Counted from the first letter of the stretch, positions 29,901 through 40,665 are shown. The stretch is DNA of 64,000 bases from Candidatus Azobacteroides pseudotrichonymphae (GCA_002091395.1 AP017913.1:240001-304000); one strand, 5' to 3'. Numbers and translations: made by a program. Notes: generated by a model not told the origin, from the letters alone.

Positions 29901-31067
29901 ATGAAATTTTTTATGAAAATATGTAAAGGAGATCAAGTGATATGGACTATATTTTTATTTTTATCATCTGTTTCTATTGTAGAAGTGTATAGTTCTACAG
30001 TAGCTTTAATTTCTGATTATGATTATTTAGGCTCAGTTTTTCGACATATGATATTTTTATTAATAGGATGGGTACTAGTATTAATAATACATTCCATTAA
30101 TCCTAAATATTTTAAACTATTTGGATTGATTTTGCCAATTGCATTTGTAATGTTGTTAATACCTAGATTTATGAATAATTATATTAATAGTTCATATCGT
30201 TGGATTAGCATAGTAGGAATTTCATTTCAACCTTCTGAGTTTGCCAAACTAAGTTTAATAACATTTATTTCTTTTTTACTTAGTAAAAGAAATGATAATA
30301 ATGAAAATAAAATTTTTTATTTGATACTTATATCTGCAACTATTGTTTGTGTAACTATTTTTATAGATAATGCTTCTACAGCAATTATATTATTCATAGT
30401 AGTTTATTTGATGATGTTTATAGGTCAAATTTCTGTTAGAAGATTACTAATATTTGGTAGTTTAATTATTTGTTTTTTAGTAATTGTTTTTTACAATATA
30501 ATGTATACTAATGATAATTTTTTAGTTAAAATCTCTCCACGTATTACTACGTGGAAAGCTCGTTTTATGTCTTTTAAAAAAAAAAATAATGTAAATAATT
30601 TGAATTTTTCAATAATTGGTGATAATTATCAAACAGTTCATTCAAATATTGCTATTATTAATGGGAGTTTTTTTGGCAGAGGTATTGGTAATAGTCTAGA
30701 AAAGAGTATACTTCCACAGTCTTTTTCTGATTTTATATACTCAATTATTATTGAAGAATCAGGATTAGTTGGAGGTTTTATAGTTATTTTTTCTTATATA
30801 GTTTTTTTTGTAAGGTCTGGGTTAATAGCTAATCAATCTAACAATTTTTTTTGTAAGTTCATTGTGATTGGAGTTGCTTTGTTGATAGTAATACAGGCAT
30901 TAGTTAACATGGCAGTAGCTGTTAATCTTATTCCAGTTACAGGTCAAACATTACCATTAATTAGTCGAGGTGGAACTTCTACACTTGTTAATTGTATTTA
31001 TTTTGGAATTGTATTAAGCGTAAGTCACTATAGTCAAAATCCAAGTTTAAGTAATAAATTCAATTAA
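29901..31067 (+). CDS. ftsW: Lipid II flippase / glycosyltransferase FtsW
   Basis: A SEDS-family membrane protein of the division septum that polymerises lipid II. From the ATG it is 388 residues with about ten membrane spans. Signatures are YRWISIVGISFQPSEFAKLS (about residue 97), the GRGIGNSLEK loop with the PQSFSDFIYSIIIEE motif and NLIPVTGQTLPLISRGGTS at the C-terminus. It pairs with murD. Expected downstream partners murG, murC, ftsQ, ftsA and ftsZ are absent; instead there is a 356-bp gap and the nif cluster. Confidence 0.95.
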   Translation: MKFFMKICKGDQVIWTIFLFLSSVSIVEVYSSTVALISDYDYLGSVFRHMIFLLIGWVLVLIIHSINPKYFKLFGLILPIAFVMLLIPRFMNNYINSSYRWISIVGISFQPSEFAKLSLITFISFLLSKRNDNNENKIFYLILISATIVCVTIFIDNASTAIILFIVVYLMMFIGQISVRRLLIFGSLIICFLVIVFYNIMYTNDNFLVKISPRITTWKARFMSFKKKNNVNNLNFSIIGDNYQTVHSNIAIINGSFFGRGIGNSLEKSILPQSFSDFIYSIIIEESGLVGGFIVIFSYIVFFVRSGLIANQSNNFFCKFIVIGVALLIVIQALVNMAVAVNLIPVTGQTLPLISRGGTSTLVNCIYFGIVLSVSHYSQNPSLSNKFN

Positions 31068-32248
<1,181 letters not shown>

Positions 32249-32293
32249 TTGTTTTTGAAGTATGTTTTGATTAAAAATATAATTATTGTAAGT

Positions 32294-32617
32294 ATGTTAT
32301 TGATAAGAGCTATTGTACGTCCAGAGAAATCTCCGATTGTAATGAAAGATTTGTTTAATGCTGGATTTCCTGCAGTAACAAAATTGTCTGTTTTTGGACG
32401 AGGGAAACAACGTGGGCTTAAGGTTGGGAATGTTACTTATGATGAGTTGCCAAAAGATTTGTTGATTATTGCAATTCAGGAAAAGGATAAAGATTTTGCT
32501 ATAGAAACTATTATTAATGCTGCACGATCTAAACCAAATGGGCAAGCTGGTGATGGTAAAATTTTTGTAACGAATATTGAAGAATCGTACACTATATCAA
32601 GAGCTAAAAGAGATTAA
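32294..32617 (+). CDS. nifI1: PII-like nitrogenase regulator NifI1
   Basis: A PII-family protein (107 residues from the ATG) encoded between nifH and nifD, as in methanogens and clostridia. Motifs are IRAIVRPEKSPIVMKDLF, VFGRGKQRGLKVG (T-loop region) and the C-terminal GDGKIFVTNIEES. NifI1 and NifI2 form a hetero-oligomer that binds 2-oxoglutarate and ATP or ADP and switches off nitrogenase by binding NifDK when fixed nitrogen is high. The T-loop is shorter and unlike GlnB's uridylylation loop, so covalent control is unlikely. A TTG upstream start would add 15 residues not expected in the family. Confidence 0.93.
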   Translation: MLLIRAIVRPEKSPIVMKDLFNAGFPAVTKLSVFGRGKQRGLKVGNVTYDELPKDLLIIAIQEKDKDFAIETIINAARSKPNGQAGDGKIFVTNIEESYTISRAKRD

Positions 32618-32620
32618 TTT

Positions 32621-32989
32621 ATGAAGTTAATATTAGCAATTATAAGAGTAGATAAAATGGGCGAAACTAAACAAGCATTAGGAGATGTTGGATTGCCATC
32701 GTTTACGGTAATGCCTGTTTTAGGTAGAGGGAGTGGGTGTGGAAGTTTAAAAAAAAATGAAAAAATAACATCTGATTTTGGTGAAGACATTTTGTATAAA
32801 GTGCCACGCTTAAAATCGAAGCGGATGATAACATTAGTTGTTACTGATGTGAAAAAGAAGTTGGCAATTGAGACTATTATTAAAGTAAATCACACTGCTA
32901 AAAGTGGTGATGGTAAAATTTTTGTTATAAACACTCTTGATTCTTTTACGATTCAAACTGGTGTTTCTGGAGATGTTTCTTTGGATTGA
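32621..32989 (+). CDS. nifI2: PII-like nitrogenase regulator NifI2
   Basis: The second PII-like partner, 122 residues, starting only 3 bp after the nifI1 stop. Features are MKLILAIIRVDKMGETKQAL, VLGRGSGCGSLKKNE, an extended T-loop (about residues 42-68) and GDGKIFVINTLDSF near the C-terminus. The longer T-loop is typical for NifI2, which contacts the MoFe protein. The tight spacing suggests the two subunits are made in equal amounts. nifD follows after 47 bp. Confidence 0.92.
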   Translation: MKLILAIIRVDKMGETKQALGDVGLPSFTVMPVLGRGSGCGSLKKNEKITSDFGEDILYKVPRLKSKRMITLVVTDVKKKLAIETIIKVNHTAKSGDGKIFVINTLDSFTIQTGVSGDVSLD

Positions 32990-33036
32990 ATTTCTGATAT
33001 ATATTAACTTATAAAAACTAAAAATTGAAGAAATAA

Positions 33037-34689
33037 ATGGTTGTCAAAAAAGATAAAACTGAATTAGGTGATCGTCTTGTTCATGAATTGCAAGAATTCC
33101 GTGAGGTGATAATTGCAAAATATCCTAAAAAAGTTGCTAAGAAGAGAGCAAAATCTATTGTAGTTAATAATCCAGATAACCCACCAGAAATACAAGCAAA
33201 TGTGCGAACAATTCCAGGCATTATTACTCAAAGAGGTTGTACTTATGCTGGTTGTAAAGGAGTTGTATTAGGACCTACGCGCGATATTGTGAATATTACG
33301 CATGGACCTATTGGGTGCGGTTTTTATTCATGGCTAACAAGGCGTAATCAAACGTTGCCAATTGATGAAAATGATTCAAATTTTATTACGTATTGTTTTT
33401 CTACTGATATGCAGGATTCGAATATTGTGTTTGGGGGAGAGGAAAAATTAAAACAAGCTATACGTGAAGCATATGAGTTATTTAGGCCTCATACGATCGC
33501 CATATTTTCTACTTGTCCAGTTGGATTAATTGGAGATGATGTGCATCGTGTAGCAAAGCATATGATGGAAGAAATAGGAGGTGGAATTAATATTTTTGGA
33601 TTTTCGTGTGAAGGTTATCGTGGAGTTTCTCAATCAGCTGGGCATCATATTGCTAATAATGGGTTATTTAAAAATTTGATTGGTAGGGATGATAGTGTAA
33701 ATGGTTCGTTGGAATATCGTGTTAATCTTTTGGGTGAATATAATATAGGTGGAGATGCTTTTGAATTGGAGCGCATTTTTGAAAAATGTGGAATCAATCT
33801 AATTGCTACTTTTAGTGGAAATTCAACTATTAAAAAGTTTGAAAATGCACATACTGCAGATCTTAACATGGTAATGTGTCATCGGTCTATAAATTATGTT
33901 GCTGAAATGATGGAAACGGCGTTTGGCATACCTTGGATTAAAGTTCAGCCTATTGGAGCTCGGTCTACTATAAAAATGTTACGTAGAGTGGCACAGTATT
34001 TTGGCAGTAAAAAACTTATTGACAGAGTAGAAAAAATTATTACAGAAGAAATGATTGAAGTAGATAAAGCTTGTAAAGATGCTCGTAAATTTACGGTTGG
34101 AAAATTAGCAATGCTTTTTGTTGGAGGGTCACGTGCACATCATTACCAAGATTTATTTGAAGAGTTGGGGATGGTTACTATTGCAGCTGGTTATGAATTT
34201 GGCCATAGAGATGATTATGAAGGTCGTCGTGTGATTCCAAATATCAAAATTGATGCTGATAGTCGTAATATTGAGGAAATAGTTGTAACCAAGGATTCTA
34301 CTCGCTATAAACCTCGTAAAACAGAAAAAGAATTAAATGAATTGAAGGTGAATGGGTTGGAGTTAGGTGAATACGATGGCATGATGAAACAAATGGGGAA
34401 AGGCACATTAGTAATAGATGATCTTAGTCATTACGAAATGGATAAATTGATTGAAAAATATCATCCAGATGTTTTTTGTGCTGGTATTAAAGAAAAATTT
34501 TGTGTACAAAAAATGGGAATTCCTCTGAAACAACTTCATAATTATGATTCAGGTGGCCCTTATGCTGGTTTTAAAGGAGCAATTAATTTTTATCAAGATA
34601 TTGCAATGTTAGTGAATACTTCTATTTGGAAAGAATTAAAAGCTCCGTGGGAGGGTGATGCATTTATAGAAGCAACTTTTGTGTGTTGA
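33037..34689 (+). CDS. nifD: Nitrogenase molybdenum-iron protein alpha chain
   Basis: The alpha subunit that carries the FeMo-cofactor and half of each P-cluster. Of the 550 residues, Cys68, Cys94 and Cys160 match the P-cluster ligands Cys62, Cys88 and Cys154 of Azotobacter. Cys281 and His501 match the cofactor ligands Cys275 and His442. Gln199 and His203 match Gln191 and His195, and Val76 matches the gate residue Val70. An insertion of about 50 residues near 395-447 resembles that of Clostridium pasteurianum NifD. No vnfG or anfG gene is present, so this is the molybdenum type. Catalytically complete. Confidence 0.97.
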   Translation: MVVKKDKTELGDRLVHELQEFREVIIAKYPKKVAKKRAKSIVVNNPDNPPEIQANVRTIPGIITQRGCTYAGCKGVVLGPTRDIVNITHGPIGCGFYSWLTRRNQTLPIDENDSNFITYCFSTDMQDSNIVFGGEEKLKQAIREAYELFRPHTIAIFSTCPVGLIGDDVHRVAKHMMEEIGGGINIFGFSCEGYRGVSQSAGHHIANNGLFKNLIGRDDSVNGSLEYRVNLLGEYNIGGDAFELERIFEKCGINLIATFSGNSTIKKFENAHTADLNMVMCHRSINYVAEMMETAFGIPWIKVQPIGARSTIKMLRRVAQYFGSKKLIDRVEKIITEEMIEVDKACKDARKFTVGKLAMLFVGGSRAHHYQDLFEELGMVTIAAGYEFGHRDDYEGRRVIPNIKIDADSRNIEEIVVTKDSTRYKPRKTEKELNELKVNGLELGEYDGMMKQMGKGTLVIDDLSHYEMDKLIEKYHPDVFCAGIKEKFCVQKMGIPLKQLHNYDSGGPYAGFKGAINFYQDIAMLVNTSIWKELKAPWEGDAFIEATFVC

Positions 34690-34720
34690 AAATAAAAATT
34701 TTTAATTATAAGAATAAGTC

Positions 34721-36103
34721 ATGTTATTACGCCATACAACAGAAAAAGAAATAGATAGGAAAGCCTTAACTATTAATCCTGTTAAAACTTGTCAACCAAT
34801 TGGAGCTATGTATGCTGCTCTTGGGGTACATAGATGTCTGCCGCATAGTCATGGATCACAGGGCTGTTGTTCTTATCATCGTAGTATGCTTACTCGTCAT
34901 TTTAAAGAACCAATATTATCTAGCACTAGTTCCTTTTCAGAAGGAGCATCTGTTTTTGGAGGCTCTTCAAATCTTATAAGTGCTATTGATACTATATTTA
35001 CAGTGTATGATCCTGATGTTATCGCCGTACATACTACTTGTTTATCTGAAACAATAGGTGATGATATGGCACAAATTATTTCTAAAGCAAAAGAAGAAGA
35101 GAAGATTCCAAAAAATAAAACTGTTATTTATTGTAATACACCTAGCTATATTGGAACACATATTACAGGATATTCTAATCAGTTATCCGCTTTTGTTAAT
35201 TTTTTTTCTATTTCTACTCCTAAAAAAAGGAATGTAGTTAATTTGGTTGCTGGTTGGATGGAACCATCTGATATGAGAGAAATTAAACGTATATCTCGTA
35301 TAATGGAGGCTCGTACTATTTTATTCCCAGATATGTCTGATGTTTTGGATACTCCATTAAATGGAAAGTTTGAAATGTATCCATCTGGAGGAGCAACAAT
35401 ACAGGAAATTACAGCAATAGGTGATAGTAAATTTACGATTGGATTAGGAGCATATTCTACAGAAAATGCTTGTGTAAAATTGGAAAATAAATGTAAAGTT
35501 CGTTTTGAAATTGTAGAAATTCCGATAGGTCTGAAAGCAACAGATCGTTTTGTTATTTCGCTTAGTCGTCATGCTAATGTGCCTATCCCTGATATTTTGA
35601 CAGAAGAGCGAGGTCGATTGGTTGATTTAATAGCTGATAATTCTAAATATTTTTATAAGAAAAGAGTAGCACTTTTTGGAGATCCAGATACGTTGATTCC
35701 ATTAATCGAGTTTTTGCTTACTTTAGATATGAAGCCAGTTTATGTTGTGACAGGAACTGCTGGAAATCATTTTAATAGATCTATGCAGGAACTATTATCA
35801 GAAAAAGTTTCGGAAGCTAAATATAAAAGTGGGGAGTGTGCTGATATGTTTCAGCTACATCAATGGATTAAACAAAAATCAGTAGATTTGTTAATTGGGA
35901 ATACTTATGGTAAATATATCGCTCGAGATGAAAATATTCCGTTTGTGCGTTTTGGATTTCCAGTTACAGATCGGCCTGGAAATAATTATTTTCCACACGT
36001 AGGATACGTTGGAGCTAGTAATTTAGTTATTAAAATTTTAGAAAAGATATTAGATCATAAAGATAGAACTTGTCATGAATCAAAAGTTGAATTTCAAATG
36101 TAG
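34721..36103 (+). CDS. nifK: Nitrogenase molybdenum-iron protein beta chain
   Basis: The beta subunit, 460 residues, that completes the P-cluster. Cys24 in NPVKTCQPIG, Cys49 in HGSQGCCSYHR and Cys107 in TTCLSETIGDD correspond to the ligands Cys70, Cys95 and Cys153 of Azotobacter. The N-terminal extension of about 50 residues present in proteobacterial NifK is missing, as in clostridial and archaeal forms. It follows nifD by 31 bp and nifE by 15 bp. Confidence 0.97.
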   Translation: MLLRHTTEKEIDRKALTINPVKTCQPIGAMYAALGVHRCLPHSHGSQGCCSYHRSMLTRHFKEPILSSTSSFSEGASVFGGSSNLISAIDTIFTVYDPDVIAVHTTCLSETIGDDMAQIISKAKEEEKIPKNKTVIYCNTPSYIGTHITGYSNQLSAFVNFFSISTPKKRNVVNLVAGWMEPSDMREIKRISRIMEARTILFPDMSDVLDTPLNGKFEMYPSGGATIQEITAIGDSKFTIGLGAYSTENACVKLENKCKVRFEIVEIPIGLKATDRFVISLSRHANVPIPDILTEERGRLVDLIADNSKYFYKKRVALFGDPDTLIPLIEFLLTLDMKPVYVVTGTAGNHFNRSMQELLSEKVSEAKYKSGECADMFQLHQWIKQKSVDLLIGNTYGKYIARDENIPFVRFGFPVTDRPGNNYFPHVGYVGASNLVIKILEKILDHKDRTCHESKVEFQM

Positions 36104-36118
36104 AGAGTATGGTTGTTT

Positions 36119-37456
36119 ATGTTTTTACAAAAACGTAGAAGACAAATTTTTGTCAATGGTGTAGATTCTTTTGATTTAATTGGTGGAATTCCTAGTTTGG
36201 CTGGTTCTGTAAGTCAGCGTGCGTGTTCTTTTTGTGGTGCTCGGGTAGTTCTTTATCCAATAACAGATGCTTTGCATGTTGTCCATGGACCTATTGGATG
36301 TGCTGCTTATACATGGGATATACGTGGTTCTATGTCATCTGGATCTGAGTTATATCGAAACAGTTTTTCTACTGATTTAAGAGAAAAACATATTGTGTTT
36401 GGAGGTGAAGAACGACTTTATATAACTCTTATGGAGTTAATTAATCAATATTCGCCTAGTGCGGTTTTTGTTTATTCTACTTGCATCGTAGGAGTAATTG
36501 GAGATGATATTCAGTCAGTATGTTCAGAAGTAAATAAAATAAAATGTATTCCTGTTATTCCTGTTATGGTAGAAGGATTTTTAGGAACTAAAAAAGATGG
36601 ATACAAAATTGCTTGTGATGCTATTATGAATTTAATTGGAACAGATGCGACAAAAAAACTATCACTATACAATATTAACATATTAGGTGATTTTAATTTG
36701 GCTGGTGAACTTTGGATATTGGCTGGTTATTATAAAAAAATAGGTATTCAGGTGTTATCTTCTGTAACTGGAGATGGGAAAGTAAAGGACATTCAAAATG
36801 CTCATAGAGCTGCATTGAACGTTGTTCAATGTTCTGGATCTATGATGCGTTTGGCAAAAAAAATGAAAGAGAAATATAATATTCCATTTATTAAAGTTTC
36901 TTATTTTGGGGTCGAAGACATGTCTATTGCATTGTATGATGTAGCTAATTTTTTTCAAGATGAAAAATTAGTGGAAAATGCACGTGTTTTAGTAAAAAAT
37001 GAGTTAAAAAATTTACTTCCTTCACTTGAGTTCTATCGAAGAGCCTTGTTTAAAACAAAAGCTGCTATTTACGTTGGAGGAGCATTTAAAGCTATTTCTT
37101 TAGTAAAAGCTTTAAAGTTAATAGGTGTGAAAGTCGTGATTGTAGGAACACAAACTGGTAATGTTGATGATTATAAATTATTAAAATCTATTTGTGATGA
37201 TGGATGTATAATTGTAGATGATTCTAATCCTGTCGAATTATCTGAATTTATAAAACTAACTAAAGCTAATCTTTTTATAGGTGGCGTAAAAGAAAGAGCT
37301 ATAGCCTATAAATTAGGGCTTGGTTTTTGTGATCATAATCATGAACGTAAGCTTGCTCTTGCTGGTTACGAAGGCATGGCAAATTTTGCTAAAGAGGTAT
37401 ATGAAACTGTTAATAGTCCAGTTTGGCAATTTGTTCGTCAATATAAAGTGTTATGA
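36119..37456 (+). CDS. nifE: FeMo-cofactor scaffold NifE
   Basis: A NifD homologue that with NifN forms the scaffold on which the cofactor precursor from NifB matures. From the ATG it is 445 residues. Conserved Cys are in SQRACSFCGARVVL (about Cys36, Cys39), GPIGCAAYTW (Cys61) and YSTCIVGVIGDD. A TTG two codons upstream is in frame. It has the cofactor-site pattern of NifE and not NifD: no His at the cofactor-ligand position of the HNYDSGGP motif. Spacing to nifK is 15 bp. Confidence 0.94.
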   Translation: MFLQKRRRQIFVNGVDSFDLIGGIPSLAGSVSQRACSFCGARVVLYPITDALHVVHGPIGCAAYTWDIRGSMSSGSELYRNSFSTDLREKHIVFGGEERLYITLMELINQYSPSAVFVYSTCIVGVIGDDIQSVCSEVNKIKCIPVIPVMVEGFLGTKKDGYKIACDAIMNLIGTDATKKLSLYNINILGDFNLAGELWILAGYYKKIGIQVLSSVTGDGKVKDIQNAHRAALNVVQCSGSMMRLAKKMKEKYNIPFIKVSYFGVEDMSIALYDVANFFQDEKLVENARVLVKNELKNLLPSLEFYRRALFKTKAAIYVGGAFKAISLVKALKLIGVKVVIVGTQTGNVDDYKLLKSICDDGCIIVDDSNPVELSEFIKLTKANLFIGGVKERAIAYKLGLGFCDHNHERKLALAGYEGMANFAKEVYETVNSPVWQFVRQYKVL

Positions 37457-37493
37457 AAAAAATAATAGTTCAAATTTATATTGATAATATTGT

Positions 37494-38930
37494 ATGATAA
37501 TGTATAGCAGTTATCATGAAAATTCTTTCTCAATAAAAGAAACTAGAGGGACTTGTAATGCATGTAAGCAATGTTCTCCATTAGGAGCATGTGTAGTTTT
37601 TTTAGGTATAGAAAATACTCTTCCTATGTTACATGGATCACAAGGTTGTGCTACTTATATTCGTCGTTATTTGATTAGTCATTTCCGAGAACCAGTAGAT
37701 ATTGCCTCTTCTAATTTTAGTGAAGAAACAACTATTTTTGGAGGTGAAAAAAACTTTAATACTAGTCTAGATAATATTATAATTCAGTATCATCCAAAAA
37801 TAATTGCTGTAGCAAGTACTTGTTTGAGTGAAACTATTGGAGAAGATATCAAACGTTTTATTTATGAATATAAAAATTTACATAAAAAAAATAAAAAATT
37901 GCCTGAAATAATTTTTACTTCTACTCCAAGTTATAAGGGGACGCATTATAGTGGATTCCATGAGGCAGTTTATTCAGTTGTTGAATCATTGGCAAATGAA
38001 GGAGGAAATTGTGATAATCATATTAATTTATTTAGCAATTTTATTTCACCTGAAGATATTCGTCATTTAAAAGAGATAGTTGCTGATTTTGGTATAAGAG
38101 CTATGATTTTTCCTGATTATTCCGATACTCTCGATGGAGCGTTATGGGATACTTATCAAAGGATCCCTCCTGGTGGAACTTCAATAAATGATTTAAAAAA
38201 TAGTGCTCTTGCTTCTTCCTCTATTGAATTAGGTTATGTACTAAATTTAGATGTTAACAGTTCAAGATTGAAGACTAATTTTTTATCTCAATCAGCAGGT
38301 GAATATCTTAAAACAAAATTTGGAATAAACCTTTATCGTATTGGATTGCCGGTTGGGATTCGTGAAACCGATATTTTTTTTCAGTTACTATCTTCAATTT
38401 CTTTAGCTAAATCTGTTCCTGAAAAATATGAAAAACAACGAGGACGCTTGATCGACTTATATATAGATGGACATAAGTATGTATTTGGGAAAAGAGTTAT
38501 TATTTATGGAGAAGAAGATTTAGTTGTTTCTTTAGCTTCTTTTGTTGTTGAAGTTGGCATGAAGCCTTTGTTATGTGTTACAGGAGGTGAAAGTGGAAAA
38601 TTTAAAAATATTCTTCAATGTGTGCTTTCTAATTCGTTTTCTAATGAAATAATTATTAAGCAGGGTGCAACTTTTGAACAAATGGAAAATATTATTATTA
38701 ATTCTGAAATTCAACCTGATTTAATGATTGGTAACAGTAAAGGATACTATATTGCTCGCAAGTTGAAAATCCCGTTAATTCGTGTAGGCTTTCCAATACA
38801 CGATCGAATTGGTGCTTATCACAATAAACTATTGTGTTATGAAGGAACTATTTCATTGTTCGAGCAAATTGTAAATGCTTTACTAGAGAAAAAACAACAC
38901 AACTCATCGATGGGATATAAATATATGTAA
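37494..38930 (+). CDS. nifN: FeMo-cofactor scaffold NifN
   Basis: The NifK-like partner of NifE, 478 residues. Motifs are GTCNACKQCSPLGACVVFLG, HGSQGCATYIRRY and VASTCLSETIGEDI, the equivalents of the NifK Cys regions, and GYYIARKLKIPLIRVGFPIHD near the C-terminus. No fusion to NifB is present (in clostridia the NifN-NifB fusion is common). It lies 37 bp after nifE and 22 bp before nifB. Confidence 0.93.
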   Translation: MIMYSSYHENSFSIKETRGTCNACKQCSPLGACVVFLGIENTLPMLHGSQGCATYIRRYLISHFREPVDIASSNFSEETTIFGGEKNFNTSLDNIIIQYHPKIIAVASTCLSETIGEDIKRFIYEYKNLHKKNKKLPEIIFTSTPSYKGTHYSGFHEAVYSVVESLANEGGNCDNHINLFSNFISPEDIRHLKEIVADFGIRAMIFPDYSDTLDGALWDTYQRIPPGGTSINDLKNSALASSSIELGYVLNLDVNSSRLKTNFLSQSAGEYLKTKFGINLYRIGLPVGIRETDIFFQLLSSISLAKSVPEKYEKQRGRLIDLYIDGHKYVFGKRVIIYGEEDLVVSLASFVVEVGMKPLLCVTGGESGKFKNILQCVLSNSFSNEIIIKQGATFEQMENIIINSEIQPDLMIGNSKGYYIARKLKIPLIRVGFPIHDRIGAYHNKLLCYEGTISLFEQIVNALLEKKQHNSSMGYKYM

Positions 38931-38952
38931 TTTTCAAATATAATATTGCGAA

Positions 38953-40137
38953 ATGGATAATCATCCTTGTTTTAATATTGAAGTTAAAGATAAATATGCA
39001 AGAGTACATTTGCCTATTGCTTCTAAATGTAATGTTCAATGTAATTATTGTAATCGACGTTATGATTGTTGTAATGAAAATAGACCTGGTGTAAGCAGTA
39101 TGTTATTGTCTCCTAAACAAGCATTATATTATCTCAAAGTCTTGTCAAAAAAAATGCCAAATATTAGTGTAGTAGGTATTGCTGGTCCCGGTGATCCTTT
39201 TGCTGAACCTGAAATAACAATGGAAACAATATGCTTAGTAAAAGAAAAATTTCCTGGGAAAAATATATGTATTTCAACCAATGGATTAAATTTATTTCCT
39301 TATATAGATAATTTAGCAGAGAATGGGTTATCTCATCTCACAATAACAATTAATTCTATTAAATCTAAAACTTTAGCTAAGTTATATCGTTGGATACGGT
39401 ATAACAAAAAAGTTTACAGAATGGAAATAGGTGGAGAAATTTTATTAGAACAGCAATTAAAATCTCTCAAGCGAGCGAGAGAAAATCGTATTTTTGTAAA
39501 AATTAATACAGTAATTTGTCCTGGAATTAATGATTGTGAAGTAGAAGAGATTGCAAAAAAAGTTTCGTCTTTTGGTGCAAATATGATGAATTGTATACCA
39601 TTATATCCAATTGAAAATACAGAATTTGCTTCTTTATCTATGCCTTCAAAAGATGATATGAAAAAAATAAAATTAATTATCTCACAATATATTCCTACAA
39701 TGAGCCATTGTGTTGGTTGCCGAGCAGACGCTGCTGGATTATTAGGGCATAATAATACTGAAACAAAAAATTTTATTGAACAGGTTTCTTTATTTACTAG
39801 AATTTTTAGTAAAAAACGTAATCGTGTAGCAGTTGCTACAAATGAAGGCCTATTAGTAAATTTACATTTGGGAGAAGCAAGAGAGGTATATATTTTTGAA
39901 CAATCTATAAATGGATATTCTTTTGTAGAGAAACGTCCTACGCCACCGAAAGGTAGTGGGGTAAATAGATGGGAAGAATTGGCTAACAAAATTCTTGTGG
40001 ATTGTCAAGCTATTTTAGTTGCTGAAATAGGTGAAAATCCTATGAAAATAATAACTCAAAATGGTATTTGTGTTATTCAAATGAATGGGTTAATTGAGAC
40101 AGGATTAGATGTAGTGTACCTTAGGAGAAAACTCTAA
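38953..40137 (+). CDS. nifB: Radical SAM FeMo-cofactor maturase NifB with NifX-like domain
   Basis: NifB fuses two [4Fe-4S] units and adds the central carbide to make NifB-co. The 394 residues carry the radical SAM triad Cys26-x3-Cys30-x2-Cys33 in SKCNVQCNYCNRRYDCC, the GIAGPGDPFAEP SAM-binding loop and the HCVGCRADAAG motif (Cys252, Cys255). The C-terminal domain, about residues 289-388, is a NifX/NafY-like cofactor carrier (RVAVATNEGLLVNLHLGEA). The N-terminal Cys6 may bind a K-cluster. It is complete, so the cell can start cofactor synthesis itself. Confidence 0.95.
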   Translation: MDNHPCFNIEVKDKYARVHLPIASKCNVQCNYCNRRYDCCNENRPGVSSMLLSPKQALYYLKVLSKKMPNISVVGIAGPGDPFAEPEITMETICLVKEKFPGKNICISTNGLNLFPYIDNLAENGLSHLTITINSIKSKTLAKLYRWIRYNKKVYRMEIGGEILLEQQLKSLKRARENRIFVKINTVICPGINDCEVEEIAKKVSSFGANMMNCIPLYPIENTEFASLSMPSKDDMKKIKLIISQYIPTMSHCVGCRADAAGLLGHNNTETKNFIEQVSLFTRIFSKKRNRVAVATNEGLLVNLHLGEAREVYIFEQSINGYSFVEKRPTPPKGSGVNRWEELANKILVDCQAILVAEIGENPMKIITQNGICVIQMNGLIETGLDVVYLRRKL

Positions 40138-40362
40138 CAAATGAAATTTTATTGTAAGTTTTATTGTTAAGCTAATGAAGTTTTAGGTGTTGTAATGAGA
40201 TAATAATTAAAAGAGAAAATACATATAAAATTTTATATATGTTCTTAGTTAATTGACTCAATTGTAAGAACTAATTTTTTATTAATATTGGATTTAATGT
40301 TCATTAATTTTTTTTTAAAAAAAATATATTTATCAATTCGTCTAATTTTAAATTAATTTTTT

Positions 40363-40665
40363 ATGAAAAATCCTAATTATACTATTTTAGTTTGCAATTC
40401 TTACAGAATTACAGGAAGTTCACAAGGTTTTTGTAGTAAAAATGGTGCTGTATCTTTATTAGAATATCTTACTGAAGAGTGTTCTGATCGTGGAATAGAT
40501 GCAGTTGTTACAACAACTGCTTGTTTGAATCTTTGTAGTCAAGGTCCAATTGTAGTAATTCAACCAAATAACTATTGGTATGGCGGAGTAACTGCAGATA
40601 AAGTAGATATAATTCTTGATTATTTAGAGAAAGGAGAACCTGTGAAAAAATTTCTTATTGAATGA
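40363..40665 (+). CDS. Thioredoxin-like [2Fe-2S] ferredoxin
   Basis: A 100-residue ferredoxin of the thioredoxin-like [2Fe-2S] family. The likely ligands are Cys11, Cys24, Cys54 and Cys58, the last two in TTACLNLCSQGPIVV. Proteins of this type are often encoded in nif clusters, and the Clostridium pasteurianum form binds the MoFe protein. It lies 225 bp after nifB on the same strand, so it may have its own promoter or belong to the nif transcript. Its exact job is not known; electron supply or MoFe-protein protection are the usual suggestions. Confidence 0.85.
   Translation: MKNPNYTILVCNSYRITGSSQGFCSKNGAVSLLEYLTEECSDRGIDAVVTTTACLNLCSQGPIVVIQPNNYWYGGVTADKVDIILDYLEKGEPVKKFLIE

Noticed and set aside
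39414..39989. A 191-codon open frame on the - strand opposite nifB
   Set aside because: Antisense shadow of nifB with no family features.
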